Origin: Thermoplasmata archaeon
Lineage (GTDB): Archaea; Thermoplasmatota; Thermoplasmata; Sysuiplasmatales; Sysuiplasmataceae
DNA: 36,852 bases
Direction of reading: 5' to 3'
NCBI GenBank assembly: GCA_021796895.1
Contig: JAKABN010000005.1
Span: forward strand, 1-36,852
The notes beneath the pieces are model-generated. The model saw only the letters and a program-made list of their open reading frames with translations, did not search any database and had not been told where the DNA came from. Both the position numbers and the translations under genes were made by a program. Position 1 is the stretch's first letter. The number at the start of each line of letters is the position of its first letter. This document shows, piece by piece, positions 22,793 through 31,309 of this stretch.

Positions 22793-23557
22793 TCACTCGG
22801 TCTGGAATGGTCTGAATTCAGATGCGATAATATGCCGGCCATTAATGCCATCCGAGTCATGCGATGCAAGAAATACCGCAGGAGGACCGAGGATTTCTGC
22901 ATCCAGCAGTTTTCCAAACGCATCTTCAGGCGCACTTTGCGGGAACATTCCGCCCCTGACGAAACCTCCCGGCGTCAGTACATTGGCTGTGATGCCTGTG
23001 CCTTCAAACTCTTTTGCCATGATCATGGTAAGCGTGTCCACGGCGGCTCGCGTCGTGGAGAATGGTGCAAAGCCCCTTATTGCAAGCAGTTCTCCGCTGA
23101 CGTCCACGTCCACTATCTTCCCTCTTCCCTGTCCGATGAACGTGGGCATGAACGCCTGGGTAACAGCGAAATAGCCGATGTAGTTGACATCCATGGCCCT
23201 TCTCATAGATGCAATTTCATATGAGTAGAAGGGCATGGCCCTGGACACGAAAGCCGGATTGAACTGCTCCATGCCAATGCCGGCACAGTTGAACAGCACA
23301 TCGAGTCCTCCCCACCTCGAGTGCAGAAGATTCACCACTTCCGTGATGGAGTCGTGCGATTCGACGTCCATGACTACGGCGAACACATCAAGACCGTCCC
23401 TCTTCAAATCCTGACTGGCATCTTTGAGTCTCTGTCCTGCCCTTGCAGCCATTGCGACAAATGCACCCTCCTTCAGCAGCGCCCTCACGATGGCCCTGCC
23501 TATGCTGCCGCTTCCGCCTGTAACGAGCACCCTCACTTCAGAAAGCCTTCCTGTCAT
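22793..23557 (-). CDS. Short-chain dehydrogenase/reductase-like protein with altered catalytic motif
   Basis: 254 residues from ATG 23557; GTG 23629 is an alternative because it lies ~24 nt from a tattgaataac box. Rossmann features are clear: VRVLVTGGSGSIGRAIVRALL (8-28), VMDVESHDS, LFNCAGIG (NNAG equivalent), MDVNYIGYFAVTQAFMP, GKIVDVDVSGEL with a Ser in the catalytic region, and the C-terminal P-G-G segment. The overall pattern is closest to 3-ketodihydrosphingosine-reductase-like SDRs. The active-site YxxxK is replaced: APFSTTRAAVD reads F-x-x-x-R. It may therefore be a non-catalytic nucleotide-binding protein or use a different mechanism. It lies between amt and glutamate synthase but has its own promoter region. 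Confidence 0.8.
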   Translation of the reverse strand: MTGRLSEVRVLVTGGSGSIGRAIVRALLKEGAFVAMAARAGQRLKDASQDLKRDGLDVFAVVMDVESHDSITEVVNLLHSRWGGLDVLFNCAGIGMEQFNPAFVSRAMPFYSYEIASMRRAMDVNYIGYFAVTQAFMPTFIGQGRGKIVDVDVSGELLAIRGFAPFSTTRAAVDTLTMIMAKEFEGTGITANVLTPGGFVRGGMFPQSAPEDAFGKLLDAEILGPPAVFLASHDSDGINGRHIIASEFRPFQTE

Positions 23558-23683
23558 ACTGTCAGCGCCACGGGCAGACTGATCGGCGTCATGGTAAAGA
23601 ACGTGTCCATGGACAAAGCCTCGCTCCACCCGAGGCGATCGGCAATCTGTTATTCAATACCGTGTCTGTGGCAGCTTTTCCAA

Positions 23684-23701
23684 GATGCACAATTATGCAT
23701 C
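23684..23701. promoter_or_regulatory. 18-bp palindrome between glutamate synthase and SDR genes
   Basis: gatgca-caatta-tgcatc, a perfect 6-bp inverted repeat with a 6-bp AT-rich spacer, upstream of the SDR gene and downstream of the glutamate synthase stop. It lies ~30 bp upstream of the SDR TATA-like box, a plausible operator position. Confidence 0.3.
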
Positions 23702-23722
23702 GCTTGCGTTTCCCCTGTCAAT

Positions 23723-25852
23723 TCAGTCATTGCACGGTGTGACCACGGTGTAATCCGAATCCAGTATTCCTCTCACCGTATCTTCAGTGAATCCAAACGA
23801 GCTGAAGAATTCTGCCAGAGCGCTTCCCACGTATTCAAAATCTTCCTTCCCCAGTTTCCTCGTATCGACCAGCAATTGTCTTGAATGCCTGCTCGTGTAG
23901 AAGAGTTCGTCGACTCTAGAAAAGATATCTGCCTTGAGCATGCTCCTGAGTGAACTGCGGGTTAATGTTTCTCTTTTTTCAATTTCCCCCAGCATCGTGC
24001 TGTCAATGAGTCCCTCTTCCGACGCCGTTCTAAGATAATTGACCACGTCCTCCTTCAGCGGGTTGAGCCCGAAATGTTCCTCTCCCACGCTTCCCCTTAC
24101 ATAGAGCCTTCCTCCCACCATTCCGGAAGCCGCAAACATGCCTATCGGCTCAGGGGCATCGAGAAGATTGAGGACAACTGCGGCGCCTCCCGCCATGTAT
24201 TCACACAGATAGTCGTCGCACGTCTCTCCAATTATCAGCGAGGGCCTTCCGCTTTCCGTGCTGTATTCTCTCATCTGTATGCCTGCCCTGTTTCCGGCGG
24301 AGCCCCGGATGAATATGAATCCGCCCTGGAGTGCCTGCCCCAGCACATCCCCCGCATCGCCGTGAACAGTGACGCCGCCTCTGTGCATCGTGTCGCATGC
24401 ATCGTCTGCTATGTTTCCGTGTACCCGGTAGAACAGACCATCGTTGAGGTTTGCCAGGCAGTTGCCCGGATTCCCGTGCAGTTCCACTGTCAGTTTACTC
24501 TCACTCGAGAGCGCCATTCCGATGTACCTGTGCCCTGCCACATTCCGAAGCGCTACCTCTTTGGCATCGCGTGCCGCAGCTTCCCTCAGGAATCTGTTGA
24601 TATCATCATATGACATCGCAGAAGCATCCCTGGATGCCGGCCAGTCCTGATCATCTGATGAATCATGCAGCTGGGCATCATATCGCGGCAGCATGCTCGT
24701 CCCGCCGGCTACCGCCATGCGTCTCGAACTCCCGCCGGCGATGATACCCATGGAAAGGGATGCTATGAAGAAAGCTCCCGGCTCCGGCCTCCACGTCCTG
24801 GCCTCCGGCGATATGCACCGAATCTGTGTCTCCTCACTCGCAACGTAAAAATGACCATCATCCTCGCCGAGCACCATCGGTCTGAGTTTCGATCTGTCCA
24901 CCATGGCTATGAGATACAGATCGTCCCCGTCGCAGAAACCGGCGGCGACAGAGAACGGTCCGTCGAGTCTGGCCCTGCGATATCTGTTCATGAGTGAAAG
25001 CATTTCGCCGTCGACACCTCCCTCCATCGGCCCGGTGAGCACTGTGCATGCCTGCTGCACTGTCAGTCCTTCAACCCTGACCAGCCTGTCCATCAGCCTG
25101 GCTATGACCTCACTGTCCGTTCCCGCATGACTCCTGAATCCCCAGGATCTCAGCATGTTGACATTCGAACCGAACGAGCTTATGTCTCCGTTATGCACGA
25201 TGGCGCATTCCATCGATGCGAAAGGATGAGACCAGAACGGATATGTGCCGGGAGAATTCGTCGGCTGCCTCGTGTGTGCAATCCACATGTCCGCGGAGAC
25301 CCTGTCTCCGTCGAGAGCATAGGCCCGGGCAACCTCGGCCGGATGTCCAACGCCCTTGTACACCTCCACGAATCTGCCGAACGAAACAATTCTTCCGTCC
25401 GGACTTCTTCCGGAGAAGAGCCTGGTGTTTATGCCGTCGACTATGGCATCCAGATCGTCTGTTCCCGATACACTGTACGGTGATACTGCCGCCGTCATCA
25501 GTTTCATCTCACCGCCGCCTCTGCTTATCGCTGCTCTGTCCAGCCTGAAGTGAAGAATTCTGCCGAACTTTCTCTCCACATCCCTCCTGATGTATGTCGC
25601 TGCTGCATCGTCTCTCACAAATGCCGTGAGCCTGAAGGGTTCCCATTCCGGTGCCGTTCCTGTCAGTGTGAATGAGGCAAAACCGGCTCCCAGTCCGCCG
25701 CCCCTGTAACTTGCTGCCGATATTCCCTTAACCGGCACGCGGCCCGCAATCCTCATGGCGTCCTTCTTCCTGATCATGCCGAATATGCCGCATCCGTCCT
25801 TGACAACGGGAACGCGAAGGTCCGCCGGTTTTCCGTTTTTCACGTCACTCAC
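23723..25852 (-). CDS. gltB: Glutamate synthase: class II glutaminase domain fused to GXGXG domain
   Basis: 709 residues from GTG 25852, which overlaps the FMN-subunit stop by GTGA; the track start at 25894 lies inside that gene. After a short propeptide comes VKDGCGIFGMIRK: Cys21 would be the N-terminal nucleophile after processing. Further class II amidotransferase motifs are IAHTRQPTNSPGTYPFWSHPF, CAIVHNGDISSFG and HAGTDSEVIARL. Residues ~430-640 form the GXGXG beta-helix: HGNPGNCLA, VHGNIADDACD, VHGDAGDVLGQAL, IRGSAGNRAGIQM. Glutamine is hydrolysed here and ammonia passes to the FMN subunit. In many archaea the GAT and GXGXG units are separate genes flanking the FMN unit; here they are joined and the FMN unit is excluded. 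The electron donor is not encoded nearby. Confidence 0.88.
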   Translation of the reverse strand: MSDVKNGKPADLRVPVVKDGCGIFGMIRKKDAMRIAGRVPVKGISAASYRGGGLGAGFASFTLTGTAPEWEPFRLTAFVRDDAAATYIRRDVERKFGRILHFRLDRAAISRGGGEMKLMTAAVSPYSVSGTDDLDAIVDGINTRLFSGRSPDGRIVSFGRFVEVYKGVGHPAEVARAYALDGDRVSADMWIAHTRQPTNSPGTYPFWSHPFASMECAIVHNGDISSFGSNVNMLRSWGFRSHAGTDSEVIARLMDRLVRVEGLTVQQACTVLTGPMEGGVDGEMLSLMNRYRRARLDGPFSVAAGFCDGDDLYLIAMVDRSKLRPMVLGEDDGHFYVASEETQIRCISPEARTWRPEPGAFFIASLSMGIIAGGSSRRMAVAGGTSMLPRYDAQLHDSSDDQDWPASRDASAMSYDDINRFLREAAARDAKEVALRNVAGHRYIGMALSSESKLTVELHGNPGNCLANLNDGLFYRVHGNIADDACDTMHRGGVTVHGDAGDVLGQALQGGFIFIRGSAGNRAGIQMREYSTESGRPSLIIGETCDDYLCEYMAGGAAVVLNLLDAPEPIGMFAASGMVGGRLYVRGSVGEEHFGLNPLKEDVVNYLRTASEEGLIDSTMLGEIEKRETLTRSSLRSMLKADIFSRVDELFYTSRHSRQLLVDTRKLGKEDFEYVGSALAEFFSSFGFTEDTVRGILDSDYTVVTPCND

Positions 25853-28212
25853 TCCGGTCCGGCAGGCTTCAGGCTCAGTTCGTTTCTCCACCATGTGTCC
25901 ATGTCTACAGCTCTGAGCAGCTCCCTGTTGCCAGTGAGCGAAGAGCCGACGGAACTTATTCCTGCCGCCCCTGCCAGCAGCTTGATTTCCTTCTGCAGTC
26001 CCGCGACAAGATTCTGCAGCAGCTTACGGTCAACAGTCGCCACTAAGCCGTGTCCGCCGGATGCGCCCGCAGTTCCGGTCCCGCATGCCATCGAGGCGGC
26101 AGTGCGGAAACCCGCAGCATCCGCTCCGAGAGCGACCAGCTTGAATATGTCCTCCGCTCCGCAGATTGTGTCGTCCTCGGCCAGAATTGTAATGCTTTCT
26201 CTCAGACCCGCATCCAGAAACAGGGCATCTACCGCCGAAACGGTCAGTTCCACGGGGGCATGCGAACGCCGATCGTCCATGTCAATAACCACGCCTGCGA
26301 ACACACTGCAGTTCCAGTTTACGGCGGCGAGTTTTTCCGCCGTTTCCGGCGTTGAGGGGCACCTTATCAGGAGCGGTCCTTTCCCGCCGCCTGTGTTTCC
26401 GATCCGCGCGAGGTCGTCGACCGTGTCTATGTCTATCGTCCTTATGCGCGCGCTGGATGCCGTGTTGTCCAGTGCGGACATGAGGCGGGCGCCCGTGCCC
26501 TGCATTCCGCACCTGCCGCTGTCCAGAATGAGCCCCATCTCGGAGGCAACCCTTTCGAACACGGCGTCGTCTGTGTTGTCGCTCCCTGCAGGTGCATGGG
26601 TGAAGAAGAAAGGAGAGGAGAGTCTGATAGTTCCCCCGCATATCCGCACACCAGTGTCTATCCGCTCCCTGTAGGGGTCTATGCTCGGTCTCGTGACCTG
26701 GGCACCGTCGCAGACTATGCTGTCCATCGGTCTCACGGACTCTCCGGAGCGTCTCACAGCTCCGGTGCCCATGCTGGACATGACCGCTTCCCTGGGCGAT
26801 TTCCCGGAGGCGCCGGAAAGTTCCCTGAGCGCCCTGACAGTCTCCTCGTCCCAGACACTCTCCTGAACATCCTGTGCGATGTCATTGATGGAAGCTCCAG
26901 GTTCAATGCCATATGCATTCCCTGCATCCGCTCCGCTGATACCCAGAATGGACGTGAGTTCGTCCCGCTCATTCCCCGAAAGGCGCAGCAGCGACCTGTT
27001 GCCTATGAGTTCCGAAAGTCTGCCCACACCGGCCGCGGACATGATCTCGCTCATCTCACCGGTCCATCCGTTTACGAGATTTGATATCCATAATATGGCG
27101 CATTCCTGCGAAATTGTCCTCTCCGGCGTATCGTCAGCTCTGTTTGTAATCAGCGCCGGGCAGAAACCCGTATGGCACTTGTGAACCATGAGACAGCCCA
27201 GCGCCAGCAGTGTTGCGGTGCCCAGGCTGGTCATGTCCGCTCCCAGTGCCATCAGCTTCACCGAGTCTTCCGGCGTGCTCACACGCCCACCAGCTATTAT
27301 CGTGAAGTTTTCTCTCAGCCCCTCCTTTCTGAGAACGGCATCCACCGCAGGCACTGCGAGCTCTATCGGCATGCCGGTATTGTCGCGTATGACTCTGGGT
27401 GCGGCCCCTGTTCCTGCGCCCGCACCGTCTATTATGATGCCCGCTGCGCCCATCCTGGCGACGCCCGCTGCAATGTATGTAATGTAGTTTGTCGCCGCCA
27501 CCTTCACCATCACTGGTCTGCCGGTTGCATGTTTGAGGGCGGTTATGCGCTGGCCAAGATCCTCTATGGAGTATATGTCGTGATGAGGTGCCGGAGAAAT
27601 CGCATCACGTCCGGGCGGTATACGTCTGGCCGCGGAGATCGGGCCCGTCACTTTCGCGCCAGGCAGATGGCCGCCGATGCCAGGCTTGGCCCCCTGTCCG
27701 ATTTTTATCACAACGGCCTGTCCTTTCGACAGCGACGAGGCGTCTACTCCGAACCTTGCCGAGGCCCACTGGACCGTTATCCTGCCGCAACCGGTTATTT
27801 CGGGCATCAGCCCTCCCTCGCCTGTTCCGGCAATCACTCCGGTCCTTTCGGCCGCCATTGCTATGGCAATGTTGGGAATACCGGAAAGTGCTCCGTACGA
27901 CATATCCCCGAGATAGAGTGGAGAGGAGAGTGTCAGGTCAGAGCCGTTGCAGAACCGTGAACTCATATCTGCAGTCCGCGTCATTCCCGTATGCATCTTT
28001 TTATCACTGACAATGAAAATGCGGTCCAGTATCCTGCCCGTCCTGTTGTTGGCAGGAATGTACGGCTGACGTGTGGAGCGCCCTGAAAGTGACATTGTCC
28101 GTATGTGTTCTATTCTCCAGTCATCCCAGAATTCCGCCGTTCTCTTTTTCGGGAGAGGCCTGTATTTATTGATTACCACGCTATTTTTTGCCAAGACTGT
28201 AGATGGCAGCAT
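25849..28212 (-). CDS. gltB: Glutamate synthase FMN/Fe-S subunit with a degenerate second FMN-type domain
   Basis: 787 residues. Residues ~85-415 are the FMN-binding TIM barrel of glutamate synthase: LTLSSPLYLGDMSYGALS, GTGEGGLMPEI, IKIGQGAKPGIGGHLPG, IIIDGAGAGTGAAP, IIAGGRVSTPEDSVKLMALGAD, and the 3Fe-4S motif C340-x5-C346-x4-C351 (CLMVHKCHTGFCP). Residues ~520-770 repeat the barrel in decayed form: RLSSPFFFTHAPAG, PVELTVSAVDALFLDAGLRE and DIFKLVALGAD align with the first copy, but the Lys/Gly flavin motif, the GAGAGT loop and the cluster cysteines are gone. The subunit makes two glutamates from 2-oxoglutarate and ammonia. Its stop overlaps the GAT-GXGXG gene. Start choice is open: ATG 28212 (track), or TTG 28194 at leaderless distance from a taaaatacta box. 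Confidence 0.88.
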   Translation of the reverse strand: MLPSTVLAKNSVVINKYRPLPKKRTAEFWDDWRIEHIRTMSLSGRSTRQPYIPANNRTGRILDRIFIVSDKKMHTGMTRTADMSSRFCNGSDLTLSSPLYLGDMSYGALSGIPNIAIAMAAERTGVIAGTGEGGLMPEITGCGRITVQWASARFGVDASSLSKGQAVVIKIGQGAKPGIGGHLPGAKVTGPISAARRIPPGRDAISPAPHHDIYSIEDLGQRITALKHATGRPVMVKVAATNYITYIAAGVARMGAAGIIIDGAGAGTGAAPRVIRDNTGMPIELAVPAVDAVLRKEGLRENFTIIAGGRVSTPEDSVKLMALGADMTSLGTATLLALGCLMVHKCHTGFCPALITNRADDTPERTISQECAILWISNLVNGWTGEMSEIMSAAGVGRLSELIGNRSLLRLSGNERDELTSILGISGADAGNAYGIEPGASINDIAQDVQESVWDEETVRALRELSGASGKSPREAVMSSMGTGAVRRSGESVRPMDSIVCDGAQVTRPSIDPYRERIDTGVRICGGTIRLSSPFFFTHAPAGSDNTDDAVFERVASEMGLILDSGRCGMQGTGARLMSALDNTASSARIRTIDIDTVDDLARIGNTGGGKGPLLIRCPSTPETAEKLAAVNWNCSVFAGVVIDMDDRRSHAPVELTVSAVDALFLDAGLRESITILAEDDTICGAEDIFKLVALGADAAGFRTAASMACGTGTAGASGGHGLVATVDRKLLQNLVAGLQKEIKLLAGAAGISSVGSSLTGNRELLRAVDMDTWWRNELSLKPAGPE

Positions 28213-28216
28213 ACTC

Positions 28217-28226
28217 TAGTATTTTA
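28217..28226 (-). promoter_or_regulatory. TATA-like box before the glutamate synthase genes
   Basis: taaaatacta on the minus strand, in the 75-nt gap after ilvC. It predicts transcription from about 28195, suggesting glt can be expressed separately from ilv. Confidence 0.35.
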
Positions 28227-28287
28227 CCTTTTCGTCCGGTAATTTCGATTGTCGTTGGACCCGCGCCTGTCTGCCGCTCCGCAGCGC

Positions 28288-29277
28288 TTACTGTTTCCTC
28301 ACGAACAGGCTCCTCAGCTCCTTTCCCACCTGCTCGATCTGCTCTTTCTGCGCTTCGTCTCTCTTCTTCCTGAGTGTGGGCATCTCCCTGTAATATTCGT
28401 TCATCCATTCTTCTGCAAAACTGCCGTCTCTGATGTCGCTCAGAATCTTTTCCATGTTGCCTACCACGTGATCGTCAATCACCCTGGACCCCCTGGTCCT
28501 GCCGCCGTACTCAGCGGTGTTGCTCACATTGTCCCACATGTTCTCTATGCCGCCGGTCTGGATGAGATCGACTATCAGCTTCAGCTCATGCAGCACCTCA
28601 AAATACGCGACCTCCGGCTGATAACCGTTCGACACAAGCAGTTTGAACGCCCTGCCTATCAGTTCCGCTACTCCGCCGCAGAGCACGACCTGTTCCCCAA
28701 AATTGTCCGTCTCCGTCTCCTCCCTGAAGGTCGTTCTGATTACGCCCGCCTTTGTTGAACCGATGCCCCTGGCAATCGCGAGAGCCACGCCGAATGCGTT
28801 TCCCGAATAATCCTTTTCGACGGCGACCAGAGATGGCGTGCCGAAGCCCTGGAGATACGTATTCCTGACCATCGCTCCGGGTCCCTTCGGCGCTACCATA
28901 ATTACATCAACTCCTTCAGGCGGCTGTATCCTGCGGAAATGTATGTTGAATCCGTGACCGAATTCCAGCGTCATTCCCTTCCGGAGGTGCTTCTCAACGT
29001 CGTTGGCATAGACGTCCGACTGAACTTCATCCGGTATGAGCATCATCACAATATCCGCCGACTTGACGGCTTCGGACACGGTCACCGGCGCAAATCCGTC
29101 TGTTTCCGCAATGCTCCAGCTCTCGCCGCCCTTCCTGAGACCTACGGTGACGTCCGCTCCGGAATCCCTGAGGTTGAGCGCCTGTGCCCTTCCCTGTATG
29201 CCATACCCTATGACTGCAATCCTCTTTCCTTTCAGAACGTCCATGTCGGCGTCCCTGTCGTAATATGCGTTGACCAT
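28288..29277 (-). CDS. ilvC: Ketol-acid reductoisomerase (class I)
   Basis: 329 residues, the normal class I length. Rossmann motif IAVIGYGIQGRAQALNLRDSG (20-40), cofactor loop VGLRKGGESW, then GHGFNIHF (His of the active site), MVAPKGPG (Lys), and the C-terminal knotted domain with TDNFGEQVVLCGG, which supplies the Mg-binding Asp and Glu, and FEVLHELKLIVDLI. It converts acetolactate or acetohydroxybutyrate to the dihydroxy acid, the second common step to valine, leucine and isoleucine. It follows ilvN by 15 nt in an ilvB-ilvN-ilvC operon. The loop has Gly where NADPH-type enzymes usually have a phosphate-binding Ser (GLRxGSxSW), so cofactor preference is uncertain. Confidence 0.95.
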   Translation of the reverse strand: MVNAYYDRDADMDVLKGKRIAVIGYGIQGRAQALNLRDSGADVTVGLRKGGESWSIAETDGFAPVTVSEAVKSADIVMMLIPDEVQSDVYANDVEKHLRKGMTLEFGHGFNIHFRRIQPPEGVDVIMVAPKGPGAMVRNTYLQGFGTPSLVAVEKDYSGNAFGVALAIARGIGSTKAGVIRTTFREETETDNFGEQVVLCGGVAELIGRAFKLLVSNGYQPEVAYFEVLHELKLIVDLIQTGGIENMWDNVSNTAEYGGRTRGSRVIDDHVVGNMEKILSDIRDGSFAEEWMNEYYREMPTLRKKRDEAQKEQIEQVGKELRSLFVRKQ

Positions 29278-29292
29278 GATGCCACATCCGAT

Positions 29293-29586
29293 TCAGCCGA
29301 GCATCTCCTGCGGGTTCATTTCCCTTCTGGTCTGCGGGGTGCCTGCATGAGGTTCGCAGCCTTCCAGCTGATGTTCTGCGTACAGAACTCCCTGTATCTT
29401 CTTTATTGACTTCACTACCCTCATGGCGTCCGCATCGCTCATCACATCCACACTGATCGTGCAGGGACTGCCTCCGCGCGTGAATATCAGCTTCTCTATA
29501 CTGATGTTCCTTCTGCTGAATTCGAATATCACTCTCTGTAGCACTCCTTCCTGATCATCTGCCGAAATTCTTAATCTGGCCGTCAT
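29293..29586 (-). CDS. ilvN: Acetolactate synthase small (regulatory) subunit
   Basis: 97 residues: a single ACT domain, TARLRISADDQEGVLQRVIFEFSRRNISIEKLIFTRGG, the strand-helix-strand with the conserved G-V/L at the ligand site, then CTISVDVMSDADAMRVVKSIKKI. It should bind valine or another end product and feed back on IlvB, with which it forms the holoenzyme. It starts 32 nt inside the ilvB end, so translation is coupled. It lacks the C-terminal domain found in longer bacterial IlvH, ending in a short polar tail. Confidence 0.92.
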   Translation of the reverse strand: MTARLRISADDQEGVLQRVIFEFSRRNISIEKLIFTRGGSPCTISVDVMSDADAMRVVKSIKKIQGVLYAEHQLEGCEPHAGTPQTRREMNPQEMLG

Positions 29587-31261
29587 TCACATCCTTCCAT
29601 TTACATCGCCCGTATATTGTGCCGTTCCTGCCCGCCCACGGAGGCGTCATCGGCAGGCAGTCCTCGTTTATGTCCAGCTTCATGTCCGCGACGAACGGCA
29701 CGTCGCTTGCGAGGCCCCGCCTTATGGCCTCGGCCACTTCGCCTGCCTTCTCAACCACCACACCTTCACCGCCCATAGACTCCGCAAACTTGACGAAATC
29801 CGGCGATCTCCCGTAATCTGCAGCGAAGATGTGATTGCCGTAAAACTGTTTCTGAAACTGCCGTATCATGCCCAGGCTTGCATTGTTCATCACTACGACA
29901 AAGACAGGTATGCGGTTTTCCACCGCAGTCGCGAATTCGCCGAATGTCATCTGGAATCCGCCGTCTCCCGTGAGGCATATGACTTTTGCTCCGGGTTCCG
30001 CCACTTTTGCTCCTATGGCCGAGGGAAGGCCGAAGCCCATCGTTCCGAGTCCTCCTGAAGTGATGAATCTTCTGTGTCCCCTCACCTCGAAGAAATGCGC
30101 GGCAAACATCTGGTGCTGTCCCACATCTGTTGTGATGATTGCATCGTCCGGCAGCATTTTCGAGAGCTGACTGATTACCTTCTGCGGTTTGAGCGGCGAC
30201 TCGTTAATATCGAAATCACACTGGCAGAAGGAACGCGCTGCCATGATCCTGGTCATCCATTCAGTGCGCCTTTCCGTATTCCTGTCCACGCTGTTCTTCA
30301 GCAGCTCTATTATCTCGCCGCAGTTTCCTGTGATTCCGACTATATTCTTCACATTCTTTCCTATTTCGGCGTTGTCTATGTCCACGTGTATTATGCCTGT
30401 CTTCGTCAGAAATTCGCCGGTTTTGCCCGTCGTCCGGTCGCTGAATCTGGTTGCTATTGCAAGCACGACATCTGCCTCGTCAAGCACGAGAGCGGAGGAG
30501 CGCCTCCCATGCATGCCTGTTGTGCCCATCGCCAGAGGATGGTCTTCCCTGACGGCTCCCTTCCCCATAACCGTGGAGACCACCGGAGCTCCCAGAAGTT
30601 CGGCGAGCTCGAGCACGGCCTCGCCGCATCTGGCCCATTTCGCGCCGCCGCCGACGAGTATGGCCGGCCTCTGCGCTGCATTGAGCATCGACACCGCCGG
30701 CTGAAGATTAGAAAGGTCAGACGGGGCCGTCACCGTCGTCGATGACAGATGAGGTTCGCCGGAAAGTTCATTGGCCACAGTATCCGAAGGTATGTCTATA
30801 GCCACGGGCCCGAACCTGCCGCTCACGGCCACGGCAAACGCCTTTCCGACCAGATACGGTATTTCCTCCGGAAACCTGACCTTGAAGTTGCTCTTCGTGA
30901 CAGGTATCATCATGTCGAATGTGTTGGATTCCTGGAATGCGTCGTTGCCCATCATTTTTGTCGAAACCTGACCTGTCAGGCACACAACCGGCGATGAATC
31001 GAGATAGGCTGTGGCAACGCCCGTGATCATATTTGTTGCGCCCGGTCCCGAGGTTCCCAGGCATATTCCGGGTCTTCCGCTGACTCTCGCATAGCCGTCG
31101 GCCATATGCGCCGCTCCCCCTTCATGTCTGGTCAGCACATGCGTGATGCTGCTTGCGCCGATCTCGTCGTATATGGCGAGGTTTGCACCCCCCGGTATGC
31201 CGAAGATCGTCCGCACGCCGTGCTCCGCGAGTGTATTAACTAACAGTTTAGCTCCTCTCAT
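29555..31261 (-). CDS. ilvB: Acetolactate synthase large (catalytic) subunit
   Basis: 568 residues from ATG 31261 (the track starts 8 codons earlier). ThDP-enzyme motifs in order: GVRTIFGIPGGANLAIYDEI, LTRHEGGAAHMADGYAR with the catalytic Glu, the central FAD-binding domain (LVGGGAKWARCGEAVLELAEL, VIAIATRFSDRTTGK-like), and the ThDP/Mg signature GDGGFQMTFGEFATAVENR...NN. It condenses two pyruvates, or pyruvate with 2-oxobutyrate, with loss of CO2. The start is supported by a Shine-Dalgarno-like gggag 8 nt upstream, which immediately follows the second arm of an 11-bp inverted repeat. Together with the leader ORF at 31305-31376 this points to regulated translation or attenuation of the ilvBNC operon. 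Confidence 0.95.
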   Translation of the reverse strand: MRGAKLLVNTLAEHGVRTIFGIPGGANLAIYDEIGASSITHVLTRHEGGAAHMADGYARVSGRPGICLGTSGPGATNMITGVATAYLDSSPVVCLTGQVSTKMMGNDAFQESNTFDMMIPVTKSNFKVRFPEEIPYLVGKAFAVAVSGRFGPVAIDIPSDTVANELSGEPHLSSTTVTAPSDLSNLQPAVSMLNAAQRPAILVGGGAKWARCGEAVLELAELLGAPVVSTVMGKGAVREDHPLAMGTTGMHGRRSSALVLDEADVVLAIATRFSDRTTGKTGEFLTKTGIIHVDIDNAEIGKNVKNIVGITGNCGEIIELLKNSVDRNTERRTEWMTRIMAARSFCQCDFDINESPLKPQKVISQLSKMLPDDAIITTDVGQHQMFAAHFFEVRGHRRFITSGGLGTMGFGLPSAIGAKVAEPGAKVICLTGDGGFQMTFGEFATAVENRIPVFVVVMNNASLGMIRQFQKQFYGNHIFAADYGRSPDFVKFAESMGGEGVVVEKAGEVAEAIRRGLASDVPFVADMKLDINEDCLPMTPPWAGRNGTIYGRCKWKDVNDGQIKNFGR

Positions 31262-31272
31262 TCTACCATCTC

Positions 31273-31309
31273 CCTGAAACGACAAAACCAGAAAGTTGGT
31301 CGTTTCAGG
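31273..31309 (-). promoter_or_regulatory. 11-bp perfect inverted repeat in the ilvB leader (candidate attenuator/RBS-masking hairpin)
   Basis: On the minus strand cctgaaacgac and gtcgtttcagg are separated by 15 nt (caactttctggtttt). The first arm contains the stop codon of the leader ORF; the second arm ends at cagg, running into the ilvB ribosome binding site gggag. As RNA it forms an 11-bp stem. As DNA it could instead be an operator downstream of the promoter. Confidence 0.6.

Noticed and set aside
25895-26674. 259-residue plus-strand ORF opposite the glutamate synthase FMN gene
   Set aside because: Ser/Ala/Pro-rich antisense shadow; no motif.
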